From the NCBI RefSeq assembly GCF_017114985.1, contig NZ_JABXKP010000082.1:1-64000 (forward strand): a DNA stretch of 64,000 bases. Reading direction: 5' to 3'. This DNA comes from Nostoc sp. JL33. GTDB taxonomy: Bacteria; Cyanobacteriota; Cyanobacteriia; Cyanobacteriales; Nostocaceae. The notes under the pieces are model-generated. The model made no database searches. It saw only the letters and a program-made list of their open reading frames with translations, and was not told where the DNA came from. Positions within the stretch are counted from its first letter, which is position 1, and each line of letters starts with the position of its first letter. The translations under genes were made by a program, and so were the position numbers. Of this stretch, positions 44,923 through 54,219 are shown one piece after another.

Positions 44923-45248
44923 CTTTCAATTATCACAAATAATATTTTAATTTTTAGTATATAAAAATTGAATTATCTTAGATGCAGCAGAGTATTTTAG
45001 TATAATTAAGTACTTGAAATTAAAAAATCACAAATCATAAATAGATCAGCCTAACTGTATGTATAGTTTCATGTTTCTCTGACTCAAAACAGAGCCGCTA
45101 TTGTCTTGTCAATTTGGGATATCACTAAGCATAAGTTAATTTTATTACCTGAAATAGCAATAGATTTACTAATAATCTTTAAGAAAATTACGCAGAAATC
45201 AACTTCAATGAGACAATCTGGCCTAATCTTCTCAACCCAAAGGAAGAC
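44923..45248. other. AT-rich gene-free region upstream of the DUF485 gene
   Basis: Very AT-rich leader with no gene. AGGAAG lies just before the DUF485 ATG. Confidence 0.45.
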
Positions 45249-45524
45249 ATGAGCGATCGCACAAAGGCTCTCCAGGCTCTCGCGGCTGAACGTTGGCGGG
45301 TATCCCTGATTCTCACTGGAGCCATGATGTTTATTTACTTTGGCTTTATCTTGCTAATTGCATTCAATAAGCCCCTGCTGGGGTCATTAATAGTTCCTGG
45401 CCTCAGCCTGGGAATTTTACTAGGGGCGCTGGTAATTGTCTCAGCATGGGTATTAATTTTTATCTACGTGCGCTGGGCAAATAGCAGTTACGACGACCAA
45501 ATCGCCAGGTTGACACGCAAGTAA
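45249..45524 (+). CDS. DUF485 small membrane protein
   Basis: 91 residues with two membrane helices (about 20-45 and 55-80) and the DUF485 pattern: RWRVSLILTGAMMFIYFGFI and a C-terminal WVLIFIYVRWANSSYDDQIA. AGGAAG is seven bases upstream of the ATG. DUF485 genes nearly always precede acetate/solute:Na+ symporter genes, as here with a 54-base gap. Its role is thought to be accessory to the symporter. Confidence 0.88.
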   Translation: MSDRTKALQALAAERWRVSLILTGAMMFIYFGFILLIAFNKPLLGSLIVPGLSLGILLGALVIVSAWVLIFIYVRWANSSYDDQIARLTRK

Positions 45525-45578
45525 ATTAGCTATTAGCAATTTCTAATCCCAAATCCAAAATACTAAACCAAAAAAAGC

Positions 45579-47147
45579 ATGAATAGTGTGTGGTTCGATC
45601 TGCCACTAGCGGCGGATATTACCAGTCTTGGTAAGTTTAACCCGTTGGCGATCGCTTTCTTTTTTCTGTTTGTTGCCAGTTCTTTAGGCATTACTTTTTG
45701 GGCGGCAAAGCTCACCAAAAATACGGCACAATTCTATACAGCTGGTGGTAAAATTAGCGGTTTCCAAAATGGGCTGGCCCTAGCGGGAGACTTCATGAGT
45801 GCAGCTAGCTTTTTAGGTATCGCTGGACTGGTGGCACTCAATGGCTTTGACGGCTTAATTTATTCTATCGGCTTCTTGGTGGGCTGGCCGATTGTCATGT
45901 TCCTAATTGCCGAACCACTACGTAACTTAGGTAAATACACCTTTGCCGATGTAGTGGCTTTTCGCTTGCAGCAAAAACCTGTACGTATCGCCTCTGCGAT
46001 CGGAACGCTGGTAGTGATTAGCTTTTACTTAATTGCCCAGATGGTAGGCGCTGGTGAATTAATCAAACTATTGTTTGGCTTTGATTATGAATTAGCTGTG
46101 GTCATCGTCGGTTGCGTGATGATGGCTTACGTGATTTTTGGCGGAATGATTGCCACCACTTGGGTACAAATTATCAAAGCAGTTCTGTTGCTCGGCGGAA
46201 CCATCTTACTAGCTATCTTGGTACTGGCACGATTTGGCTTTAACCCGATCGCTCTTTTCGCCGCTGCATCCCAAAAGTATACAGGTGTATTAGCTCCGGG
46301 CAAACTAGTTTCTGATCCCTTGGATGCCATCTCCTTGGGGATGTCGTTGATGTTCGGCACTGCTGGACTACCCCACATCCTGATGCGTTTTTACACAGTA
46401 CCCGATGCCAAAGCAGCGCGGCTCTCAGTTACTTATGCCACAGCTATTATTGGCGTTTTTTATCTCCTTACCTTCATCCTGGGCTTTGGAGCGATGGTGT
46501 TAGTCGGTCAAGATGCCATCAAGCAAATTGGTACTGGTGGTAATATGGCTGCGCCGATGTTAGCAGAATTTCTCGGTGGTGATGCTTTCTTAGGCTTTAT
46601 TGCTGCTGTTTCCTTTGCGACGATTTTGGCAGTTGTCGCTGGGTTGACACTTTCAGGTGCAGCTGCATTATCCCACGATTTGTGGGTGAACGTGGTGCGA
46701 TCGGGTCATGCTGACGAGTCAGAACAGCTGAAAGTGGCTCGCGGTGCAACAATGCTTTTGGGGTTAGTGGCGATATTCCTGGGCATCTTGTTTAAAGGGC
46801 AAAACGTCGCTTATATGGTAGGTTTAGCATTTGCGATCGCAGCTAGTGCAAACTTCCCAGCGTTGCTCTTATCAATGCTTTGGCGACGCTTCACCACCAA
46901 CGGGGCGGTTGCGAGTATGTTAGTAGGTACTCTCTCCTCTTTAGTGCTAATTTATTTGTCACCCACCATTCAAGTAACGATTCTCAAGCACGCTTCTGCA
47001 CCCTTTCCGTTGAAAAATCCGGGATTAGTTACTATTCCCCTAGCGTTTATTGTGGCGATCGTCGTTTCACTATTAAGTACTGAACAGCAGGCACTAGACA
47101 AATTTGCGGAAGTTGAGGATCGCATCCACATTGGTTCTGGGATGTGA
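45579..47147 (+). CDS. Sodium:solute symporter, ActP-like
   Basis: 522 residues with about 13 membrane helices, SSSF family. Signature stretches: [20 protein letters not shown] then [10 protein letters not shown] at the N-terminus, [20 protein letters not shown], and [21 protein letters not shown]. These match acetate/monocarboxylate permeases of the ActP subgroup. In the membrane it would couple Na+ to uptake of acetate, pyruvate or a similar acid. It is cotranscribed with the DUF485 gene and convergent with the diiron enzyme gene. Confidence 0.9.
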   Translation: MNSVWFDLPLAADITSLGKFNPLAIAFFFLFVASSLGITFWAAKLTKNTAQFYTAGGKISGFQNGLALAGDFMSAASFLGIAGLVALNGFDGLIYSIGFLVGWPIVMFLIAEPLRNLGKYTFADVVAFRLQQKPVRIASAIGTLVVISFYLIAQMVGAGELIKLLFGFDYELAVVIVGCVMMAYVIFGGMIATTWVQIIKAVLLLGGTILLAILVLARFGFNPIALFAAASQKYTGVLAPGKLVSDPLDAISLGMSLMFGTAGLPHILMRFYTVPDAKAARLSVTYATAIIGVFYLLTFILGFGAMVLVGQDAIKQIGTGGNMAAPMLAEFLGGDAFLGFIAAVSFATILAVVAGLTLSGAAALSHDLWVNVVRSGHADESEQLKVARGATMLLGLVAIFLGILFKGQNVAYMVGLAFAIAASANFPALLLSMLWRRFTTNGAVASMLVGTLSSLVLIYLSPTIQVTILKHASAPFPLKNPGLVTIPLAFIVAIVVSLLSTEQQALDKFAEVEDRIHIGSGM

Positions 47148-47237
47148 TGAATGTCAAAGCATAAACAAGTCTAAGCGGCGAAAGCCGCTCAGAACTAGCG
47201 TGGAAACTGATTTGTTGCACTAGGTAAACCTAAACAG

Positions 47238-48023
47238 TTACGAGCGATCTTGTGTCCGTAAAACAGTAGTGCCCACAGAATCTGCTAATTCCATATCTTC
47301 TAAAAACATTTCATTAACAGTCCTTTGACGGTAAATCATCATTTCCCGCACCCAAGAGCCATGACCTTGCTCCATGTACTTACCAATACAGTAACCAGAG
47401 TACTCAATATGCTTAGTTTCATCGAAAATTAACAAATCAGACATGCGAGTTACTTTTGCTAAGTTATTAGGTGTAGCATATGCTTGCAGTACTGGACGCA
47501 ACAATAATTGTAGGATCAATGCCCGAATTTCTAAGAGATTGATTTGGATAATCTCATCCATCACCAACTTTTCATCCATTATCTGAGCCGAAGAAATGGG
47601 TACTAGGGGCGGATGCTTATGGTGATAGTATTGCGGAGAAAAGGCTTTCAACTGTGTGCGGAAATCTGCTTCTATTTTCGTCGGAAAAATAATATTCAAC
47701 AGTGCCACAAACATTAGTGAGTGGCGCGACTCATCAATCGAGTGATTTCTCACCAACTGGGCAAACTCCTGATTTTCTATCTGTTCGGAGAATTGCCAAA
47801 CTTGTTTAGAACCAGTTCCTTCTTCAGCGACGTTAGTAATCAGGGAATTAGAGAACCACTCAGCATTACGAGCAAACTGACGATAGGAATTACCGTACCA
47901 TGCCATACCGTGTGGTGGTGGATGAATTTCGCAAGCCTGTCTCAAAACACTTTGATAATCTTCAAGAATCTGGCAGTTATAACGTTGTAAATAATTGAGC
48001 GCCAACTCACTAACATTGTTCAT
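47238..48023 (-). CDS. Ferritin-like diiron oxygenase (AurF-like)
   Basis: 261 residues, all-helical. Two D-E-x-x-H motifs, Asp97-Glu-Ser-Arg-His101 and Asp201-Glu-Thr-Lys-His205, together with Glu68/69 and Glu165, would complete a carboxylate-bridged diiron site as in AurF/CmlI-type N-oxygenases. No signal peptide. The gene is on the same strand as, and downstream of, a double-glycine-leader peptide gene; a MITE-like element lies in the 260-base gap. A peptide-modifying hydroxylase or oxidase is a natural hypothesis, but AurF-like enzymes also act on small amines, so the substrate is unproven. Confidence 0.75.
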   Translation of the reverse strand: MNNVSELALNYLQRYNCQILEDYQSVLRQACEIHPPPHGMAWYGNSYRQFARNAEWFSNSLITNVAEEGTGSKQVWQFSEQIENQEFAQLVRNHSIDESRHSLMFVALLNIIFPTKIEADFRTQLKAFSPQYYHHKHPPLVPISSAQIMDEKLVMDEIIQINLLEIRALILQLLLRPVLQAYATPNNLAKVTRMSDLLIFDETKHIEYSGYCIGKYMEQGHGSWVREMMIYRQRTVNEMFLEDMELADSVGTTVLRTQDRS

Positions 48024-48097
48024 ATATTTTATCTAAAAAAAACTATATAGCATTCCTTAGAGGATATTTTAAAAGTATTGGGCGAATATAATTCGCT

Positions 48098-48276
48098 ATT
48101 AGGACTTACGCAAGAGTTACGGAATAACGTAGACGCGGAGCGGTGAAGCAGCGCGGTCTTGGGGGTTTCCCCCATGAGCGACTGCTGAACCCGAAGGGCT
48201 TGCCGCAGGCTACCACTCCAGGCGCAGAGGACACGGAGAAATAGGAGTTTGAGAGATATTTTGCGTAAGTCCTAAT
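48098..48276. mobile_element. MITE-like element, 179 bp, 16-bp TIRs
   Basis: Perfect 16-bp terminal inverted repeats ATTAGGACTTACGCAA / TTGCGTAAGTCCTAAT. The interior contains pieces of common short repeats and a CTTGGGGGTTTCCCCCAT hairpin, without coding capacity. It sits between the peptide gene and the diiron gene and ends seven bases from the peptide stop codon. Confidence 0.88.
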
Positions 48277-48283
48277 TTAATGA

Positions 48284-48517
48284 TTAATCGTGCTTGGATT
48301 TGGGTGGTACTGCAACGATTCTAATTGGAAAAGGGTGCTTGGGTGTTACTGCAACGATTAGAATTCCAAAAGGGCGCTTCGGAAGGGATGGACACTTACT
48401 ACTATTCGAGGTATCTACTGGCACGCTTGTACCACCTTTGATTGCCTCCATGTCTTCTGGACTTAAATCAAAACTAATTAGTTCGTTATCTAAATTCTCT
48501 AGGTTTATATTTTCCAT
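48284..48517 (-). CDS. Double-glycine-leader precursor peptide with duplicated core
   Basis: 77 residues. Residues 1-29 form a leader ending DLSPEDMEAIKGG, matching the LSxxELxxIxGG pattern processed by C39-peptidase transporters (L at -12, S at -11, M at -7, I at -4, GG). The remainder includes two tandem 13-residue units, RPFGILIVAVTPK (48-60) and HPFPIRIVAVPPK (61-73), identical at nine positions; the DNA (48338-48376 and 48299-48337) is a 39-bp direct repeat. GAGG precedes the ATG by about ten bases. This looks like a ribosomally made, post-translationally modified peptide precursor; no transporter gene is adjacent. Confidence 0.75.
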   Translation of the reverse strand: MENINLENLDNELISFDLSPEDMEAIKGGTSVPVDTSNSSKCPSLPKRPFGILIVAVTPKHPFPIRIVAVPPKSKHD

Positions 48518-48951
48518 TTTTTTAACCTCAATTTAATTAGTACCAACTGGAAATGATCTCTAAATACACAAGCTTATTTCTGAGTTCAAAAACTTAAACA
48601 ACGCTTTTCAAGAATTCGTTGCTTAATTTATTTTGAAGATTCGCCATTCTTTTACAAACTAGCATTATTACTGCACCGTTTGGCAATTATTACATTATGT
48701 AAAAGAGACATAAGTAATTTATTTTTACTCGAATATTAATAGTAGCTAGGTCGAAGGCAAATGGCACGCTTGAAAAGCTGAAAGCTATGAAAGAAAAAAA
48801 GGATTGCAGCCTTTCAATGCCAGTAGCGCTTTTTTCGAGGCTCAATGACTCCAAGAGGCTGCGTCAACGGATAGCGCAGCCCGCCGCAGTGAAAAGTCGG
48901 AGCTGCGGCTTTTGCCGTAGATGCAAAGCGGTGAAGCAGCCCTGCTTTTGC
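48518..48951. other. Gene-free region with interspersed repeats
   Basis: The first 200 bases are the AT-rich promoter side of the peptide gene. From about 48780 the sequence consists of fused short repeats (GGATAGCGCAGCCCGCCGC, AGCTGCGGCTTTTGCCGTAG). No gene is supported. Confidence 0.5.
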
Positions 48952-49794
48952 CTACTGTCCAAGTTCTTTGATGTTATTCGTCACTTGTTGGTATAAGTCA
49001 TTGTTACCCTGACTTTGAAAAATGTTTGCTGCTTGTTGTAAGTCCTTGAGTGCCCCTTGTTTGTCTCCATTGGTGGCGCGGGCATTTCCCCGGTTATTGT
49101 AAGCAGGGGCAAAGTTAGGATTGAGGCGAATAGCTTGATTGTAATCTTCGATCGCCCCCTGTGGATCTCCATTGGCAGCACGGGCATTTCCCCGGTTATT
49201 GTAGGCGATCGCATATTTGGGGTTGAGGAGAACCGCTTGGTCAAAATCATCTAACGCCCCTCTTTTTTCTCCCAAGGCGGCGTAGGCATTTGCCCGGTTA
49301 TTGTAGGCTTCGGCATAGTTGGGATTCAGACGAATCGCTTCACTGTAATCTTTAACTGCTTCTCTGTTACCTCCTAGTGAGGCGCGGGCATTCCCCAGGT
49401 TATTGTAGGCTTCGGCATCGTTAGGATTGATCCGAAGTGCTTGATTGTAATCTGCGATCGCTTTTTCCTTGTCTCCCAAATCAAAGTAGGCTAATCCTCG
49501 GCCGTTGTAGGCAGCGCCATATTGAGAATTTTCAGCAATTGCCTTACTATAGGAAGCGATCGCAGCTTGCAAGTCGCCGTTTAAATGCTGATTCTTTCCC
49601 TGAATATAGAATTCCCCACCAATGGCTGTTGTCGCTGAACGACGGCTAGGTGGAGTGACTCCTATTTCTGTCACCAATACATTGTCATTCTTACTACAAG
49701 AAACACTGCTAATTGCAGTCAATGTAGTAAAAATAGCTATGGTAAATAAAGTATTTACCCTTGTTCGCTTTTGCCCAAATAAACGCCGTCTCAT
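48952..49794 (-). CDS. Exported TPR-repeat protein
   Basis: 280 residues. An N-terminal hydrophobic segment (about 15-32) ends at ISSVSC, which may be an atypical lipobox or a plain signal sequence. Six consecutive TPRs follow (about 62-270), e.g. AYNNRGNARAANGDPQGAIE; several neighbouring repeats are nearly identical at the DNA level, indicating recent internal duplication. TPR proteins are scaffolds; no catalytic domain is present. It is monocistronic. Confidence 0.82.
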   Translation of the reverse strand: MRRRLFGQKRTRVNTLFTIAIFTTLTAISSVSCSKNDNVLVTEIGVTPPSRRSATTAIGGEFYIQGKNQHLNGDLQAAIASYSKAIAENSQYGAAYNGRGLAYFDLGDKEKAIADYNQALRINPNDAEAYNNLGNARASLGGNREAVKDYSEAIRLNPNYAEAYNNRANAYAALGEKRGALDDFDQAVLLNPKYAIAYNNRGNARAANGDPQGAIEDYNQAIRLNPNFAPAYNNRGNARATNGDKQGALKDLQQAANIFQSQGNNDLYQQVTNNIKELGQ

Positions 49795-50020
49795 AAGTTA
49801 ATATAAACTGCCATAACACCTGAACAAAATTACTACCAAAATCTAGATTTTAATTCTTGAACCCAATAATTATTTTACTTTTGATATAAGTCTAAAATCA
49901 ATTTACAAAATTCTCTGATATTCAATAGCTTTATTTAATGGTTATTTCTAAAAGCAATTATTAACTATCAAGTATAAAACTTGCTATATAAATTCTGGCA
50001 TTTGTAGCCAGATTAACAAT

Positions 50021-50941
50021 TTACTCATCCTCAGTTTCACTCTCTTGAGTTTTGGGATTTAGCCGCCAAGAGGTAGTTTTGTCAATATCTACAGACAGAT
50101 GTTCCAGATTTGGCCCTAAATCTTTTTGAAGTTTCTGAGTTAGTGTGATCGGAAAATCTAAATTAATACCTTCACTTTGTGCTAGCCTTGCCAATTCTGT
50201 AAATGCAGCTTTGACTGTAGTACGCTCATAACTAGTCAGCTTGTAATTAGAAGTTTCCAATATATTCTGAGCTTGCATGGCTTTTTTCATGCGTTCTTCT
50301 AAATGCTCAAATTCTGAACTCAACAACTTCCATTGCTGCTCAAGTTCCGAGTATCTGGTACTTAGTGATATTAAGTCTTCCGTTGCAGAGTCCGGGTAGG
50401 CTTGGGCTTGTAATCCTAACAAATTTAAGTGGATTTGAGCAAGATAAATGCAGTCTAGGTAAGCATACTCTATCTGTTCTTCAGTCAGGGGACGTTTTCC
50501 CCAATCGCTTTTTTGTTCTTGTTTGTCGATATTGTTAAAGCTACAAAGTGCTGTAGCTATGGTCTTGAGTTGGTAATTGGGTAATGGTAAAAGATAGTAG
50601 GGAATTTTTTTTGCTATTTCCAAAGTGCAAGTAATATTTTTGGCTTTCTTGTTACCGAGAAGCTTTAGATCATAACTGGCGTTATGAAAAACTTTTTCAA
50701 TTGCAGAATTTATCATAATTTCATCAATAAATTCAGATATAATGTTAGGCTGATCTAGGACATCTAAAAGGTAGACGCGATCGCCACTCATATCTTTAGG
50801 ATTATCTAATACCTGAATCAGCGATAGTCGCGGATTACGACTTTTATAGTCAGCCACTTCTGTATCTATCCACAGCGTTTTAGCGTTGGTATATTCAGCA
50901 ACAATGGCACGAATTTCGTGGGCGGAAGTAAGGTACGGCAT
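50021..50941 (-). CDS. RNase D-like 3'-5' exonuclease
   Basis: 306 residues of the DEDDy exonuclease superfamily. Exo I: LWIDTEVADY (Asp26, Glu28); Exo II: FHNASYDLKLLG (Asp91); Exo III: IEYAYLDCIYL (Tyr159 and Asp163). The C-terminal about 100 residues are helical and lack a clear HRDC domain, so it resembles the short cyanobacterial RNase D type. Probable role in 3' trimming of tRNA or other RNAs. Monocistronic. Confidence 0.88.
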   Translation of the reverse strand: MPYLTSAHEIRAIVAEYTNAKTLWIDTEVADYKSRNPRLSLIQVLDNPKDMSGDRVYLLDVLDQPNIISEFIDEIMINSAIEKVFHNASYDLKLLGNKKAKNITCTLEIAKKIPYYLLPLPNYQLKTIATALCSFNNIDKQEQKSDWGKRPLTEEQIEYAYLDCIYLAQIHLNLLGLQAQAYPDSATEDLISLSTRYSELEQQWKLLSSEFEHLEERMKKAMQAQNILETSNYKLTSYERTTVKAAFTELARLAQSEGINLDFPITLTQKLQKDLGPNLEHLSVDIDKTTSWRLNPKTQESETEDE

Positions 50942-51413
50942 TGGCTAATATTTCCTGATATTTAGGGCATTGTAAGCAAGCCATAGTTTTCTAAAGTAAC
51001 ATTTTGTTGGTAATTTTGCTGGCACAGTATTGCAAAAACTTTCTTACTTTTGAGTTGCCGCAGCTACGGCCGTCGTAAACATCGCCAAACTGACTCAAAT
51101 CTGATAACATCGAGTCACCACTGTGGGATGGCATAGTCTACCATTGAGAAAGCTCCTCAGCATCTACGCGTTAAATTCATCGAGAGCTATAGGCTGTATG
51201 CAGAGCCATCCTGGTTAGCAGCCGCCATGAAAATTGAATTTGCATTTCTCAAAACTGGCCGAAAAATCTTAGCTTCAAGAAATCGTCCAAGCTTCAATTT
51301 TCAGTAACCTGAGTGCAAGCTTTGGGTACATTTACTGCTTCACATTTGATTATTTTTTAACATCTGCTCCTCACCATGACACACACTTCAAGTACTCAAT
51401 TCGGAGATAGATA
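50942..51413. other. Gene-free region upstream of the BON protein
   Basis: Nothing recognised beyond a short repeat-like CCGCAGCTACGGCCGTCGTAAAC near 51057. No gene or RNA is supported. Confidence 0.4.
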
Positions 51414-51875
51414 ATGAAAAAGCTAATTCCATTACTAGTTAGTAGCATTTTGTTAATTGGTACTTTTGGCTGCCAAGAGGCTCCTAAAACTGCTTCGGAA
51501 ACTCCTAGCACTACTAATGAAGCCGCTCAACCAGCAGCAACACCAGCTTCGCAGATAAATCAAACTACTGCCAAAATTCCAGGAACAGAAACGACTCCTT
51601 TAGCAGCTAGCACAGACACTAAAGTTAAAACCGATGCTGAAAAAACGGCAGCAACCAAAGCCAAGGGCGACTTAAAAACCGAAGTTAGCAAAAAGCTGAA
51701 CAAAGGCTTACCAGGCAATAAGTTACAAGTTGAAAACAAAGAGGGTGAAATTATCCTCAAAGGCACAGCAGCTTCTGTTGAAGAACTTCAAAAAGCTGAA
51801 ACCTTGGCTAAAGAAGTTCAAGGTGTGAAGACAGTGAAGCTGGAAGCAAAAGTTGAAGCTGTGAAAAAGCCATAA
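51414..51875 (+). CDS. BON-domain lipoprotein
   Basis: 153 residues. The signal peptide ends in LIGTFGC with lipid-modifiable Cys20. A Thr/Ala/Pro-rich linker (residues 22-75) leads to a BON domain at about 80-148 (LKTEVSKKLNKGLPGNKLQV, GEIILKGTAASVEEL, VQGVKTVKLE). BON domains bind phospholipid membranes; in E. coli OsmY and DolP relatives act in envelope maintenance. GGAG precedes the ATG by nine bases. Confidence 0.87.
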   Translation: MKKLIPLLVSSILLIGTFGCQEAPKTASETPSTTNEAAQPAATPASQINQTTAKIPGTETTPLAASTDTKVKTDAEKTAATKAKGDLKTEVSKKLNKGLPGNKLQVENKEGEIILKGTAASVEELQKAETLAKEVQGVKTVKLEAKVEAVKKP

Positions 51876-51958
51876 AAGAATAACTGAAGAACCACATATG
51901 TTGTAGGGGCACAGAAAAAGCTCATTGGTGCCAACTTAAGCAAAAAGTCAGCATAAAA

Positions 51959-52000
51959 TGTATCACTAAGAACATCAATTTCGATGTTCTTAGTGATACA
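51959..52000. repeat. 18-bp perfect inverted repeat before an IS4 fragment
   Basis: TGTATCACTAAGAACATC, a six-base spacer, then GATGTTCTTAGTGATACA. It lies immediately upstream of the transposase-like fragment and may be an insertion-sequence end or a head-to-head pair of ends. Confidence 0.7.
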
Positions 52001-52002
52001 TC

Positions 52003-52260
52003 ATGAGTAGAAAACGTCCAGCGAGAACAGGAAACCCAGATTTGCGGCAGCAAAAGCATGTACCAGCGCCGCCAATAGAGGAAATCGAACAAGAAATATT
52101 TTCATTACTCTCTCCCCGCAACTTTAAACCACTAAAGTTGTATAAAAACGAAGAAAAGAAAAAATTCCGAGACAGAATATTCACCTTACCAGTGATGATG
52201 GCGATGGTCGCTTTGCGAACCGCCGCAGGCATCGTTGTGAGTTTAGTATATCGGCCCTGA
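52003..52260 (+). pseudogene. IS4-family transposase N-terminal fragment
   Basis: 85 residues beginning MSRKRPARTGNPDLRQQ and containing PPIEEIEQEIFSLLSPRNFK and LPVMMAMV, the typical N-terminus of cyanobacterial IS4-type transposases. The frame then reads ALRTAAGI, encoded by a short interspersed repeat (52208-52233), before resuming VVSLVYR and stopping. The DDE catalytic part is absent, so it is a dead remnant. Confidence 0.75.
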
Positions 52261-52345
52261 TCTAGCTTTGCACAATTATCTAAAGTTATGGTTATTGCCA
52301 GCGAATATATCCTAATGTTGAATAGAGTTTTGATAATTTCAGATT

Positions 52346-53104
52346 ATGGCAGGACACAGTAAATGGGCAAATATTAAGCGCCAAAAAGCCGTAGTAGATG
52401 CAAAAAGGGGAAAAACCTTCACTCAGTTATCGCGGGCGATTATCGTTGCGGCTAGAAGCGGCGTACCAGATCCGGCGCTGAATTTTCAACTTCGCACGGC
52501 AATTGACAAGGCAAAGGCAGCGAGTATCCCCAATGATAATATTGAACGAGCGATCGCTAAAGGTGCTGGCACGAATGGCGGGGATAATGCTACTTTTGAA
52601 GCGATTCGCTACGAAGGATACGGCCCTAGTGGTGTAGCGATTTTAATCGAAGCCTTTACAGATAATCGCAATCGCACTGCTGCTGACTTGCGTGTAGCTT
52701 TTAGTAAAAATGGTGGCAATCTTGGTGAAACAGGTTGCGTTAGCTGGATGTTTGAGCAAAAAGGCGTTTGTGTCGTGCAGAGTGTCGTTGACGAAGAACA
52801 GCTTTTAGAAGCATCCCTCGAAGGCGGTGCCGAATCTTATGAGATGACTGAAGATGAGATGGCTGAGGTATTTACTGATATTGGAAATTTAGAAACCCTT
52901 AGCCAGACACTTAAAGATCAAGGCATTAAAGTTACTGAAGCCGAATTGCGCTGGATTCCCAGTATTAGTGCAGAAGTTACTGATCCCGATCAGGCGCGAT
53001 CGCTTTTCAAGTTAATCGATACTCTAGAAAGCCTGGATGACGTGCAAAATGTCACAGCTAACTTTGAAATGGCAGAAGAATTGATCGCTCTCAGTATTAT
53101 ATAG
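52346..53104 (+). CDS. yebC: YebC/PmpR family protein
   Basis: 252 residues: starts MAGHSKWANIKRQKAVVDAK and contains IPNDNIERAIAKGAG and YEGYGPSGVAILIEAFTDNR, all defining motifs of the YebC/TACO1 family. Three-domain architecture and length match the family. YebC proteins have been described as DNA-binding regulators and, more recently, as helpers of translation through difficult proline stretches. Monocistronic, with a short spacer after the IS4 fragment. Confidence 0.93.
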   Translation: MAGHSKWANIKRQKAVVDAKRGKTFTQLSRAIIVAARSGVPDPALNFQLRTAIDKAKAASIPNDNIERAIAKGAGTNGGDNATFEAIRYEGYGPSGVAILIEAFTDNRNRTAADLRVAFSKNGGNLGETGCVSWMFEQKGVCVVQSVVDEEQLLEASLEGGAESYEMTEDEMAEVFTDIGNLETLSQTLKDQGIKVTEAELRWIPSISAEVTDPDQARSLFKLIDTLESLDDVQNVTANFEMAEELIALSII

Positions 53105-53241
53105 CAAGGTCTTCACTTCAAGTCATCTATCTTTGAATAGAGATAATTAAAAAATCACACGTAAGATTCACACAAATTACAAACTAATGACATACGGCTA
53201 GTAGATAGTTAGGCAATTGGTTATTTGATCAGGAATCTCAA

Positions 53242-53523
53242 ATGAATAAGTTCGCTAAAGCCTTACTTTTAACTCTAATGTTTGCTGCCCCTGTAGCCCT
53301 TTCTGCATCTACTGTTCAAGCCAAAACTACTTCTACCCCGACAGCAACGCAAGCAACTGCTAAAGTTGCCAAATCCAAGACTGCAAAACGGAAGCATCAT
53401 CATAAACATAAACACCACAACTCCAGCCAAGCTGTTAGAAGTAAATCCCTAGTTAAAAAACACGTTACTCCAACAGGTGCAACTACGTCACCCGCAGCTA
53501 CACCAACCACCCCAAATAACTAA
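53242..53523 (+). CDS. Exported Lys/His-rich small protein
   Basis: 93 residues. Signal peptide FAKALLLTLMFAAPVALSAS ends at STVQA near residue 27. The mature part is Thr/Ala/Lys-rich with a central cluster KRKHHHKHKHHN (about 51-62), suggesting metal or polyanion binding. Its N-terminus is closely similar to that of the 54-residue His-rich protein at 54.2 kb, so the two are paralogs. No domain is recognised; function unknown. Confidence 0.65.
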   Translation: MNKFAKALLLTLMFAAPVALSASTVQAKTTSTPTATQATAKVAKSKTAKRKHHHKHKHHNSSQAVRSKSLVKKHVTPTGATTSPAATPTTPNN

Positions 53524-53643
53524 TTTTTGATTCTGTTTTAATAATGGTTAAGCTGGCAGCGATCGCAGACTAGAGACGGTTATTTATGAGTGTCTTGTTG
53601 CTCAAATATGGTTCTTATAAGTAAGTGGGTCAAATTAAATATA

Positions 53644-53705
53644 AAACCTCACCCTGCCTCCGGCTTCCCTCTCCTTAATAAGGAGAGGGATTGAGGGTGA
53701 GGTTT
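53644..53705. repeat. 62-bp inverted-repeat hairpin
   Basis: AAACCTCACCCT and AGGGTGAGGTTT flank CCTCTCCTTAATAAGGAGAGG, nested inverted repeats of a MITE-like type common in Nostoc; related to the interior of 13541-13693. Confidence 0.75.
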
Positions 53706-53947
53706 GATCTTATGTTTAATTACGCCTAGCTACTTAGTTGCTATTAACTTTCATATAGGAATCGTATTTGATTTTTGAAATTATCTACGTAGGCGGGGAG
53801 TGGGGAGTAGGGAGTAGGGAATAAGGAATAAGGCTTTTCGAGTTGTACCGAGCTTTTTCAGAAATCAAATATTAGTCCTATATTTTGTAGTCATAGTCTG
53901 CCAAGCTTATTTTCTACTATTCTCAAACTACATACCATACCATTTAG

Positions 53948-53977
53948 ACCTGCCGTGATCCACAGCAGGTTTTTTTT
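53948..53977 (+). terminator. Rho-independent terminator
   Basis: ACCTGC, eleven-base loop containing CGTGATCCACA, GCAGGT, then eight T residues. It is about 425 bases beyond the Lys/His-rich gene, with no other plus-strand gene between, so that gene may have a long 3' UTR or a small RNA ends here. Confidence 0.7.
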
Positions 53978-54219
53978 GAAGTTGGTAAATTTCTTTAAAA
54001 CAATAGAATCACCCTTAGTTAGTCCCAGAATTAATTCTGGCTACTTGCCGAAAAACTCCGTAATTTTTCTCTGTAGACTAATAAAGTTTAAGCTGTATAT
54101 AGATGCGAATATTGGTAAAAATCTCCACAAAAACTTCATATAAATAACAAGATATCGACATATCTATTTGTCATATTTAATTCAGAGATTCGCTGAATAA
54201 ATAGAATCAAATAAATCAG

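Larger units (their letters stand above)
53524..54219. other. Gene-free region between the paired small exported proteins
   Basis: Contains a repeat hairpin (53644-53705), degenerate GGGGAGT/TAGGGAA heptamers (about 53790-53832) and a terminator (53948-53977). No convincing gene. Confidence 0.5.
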
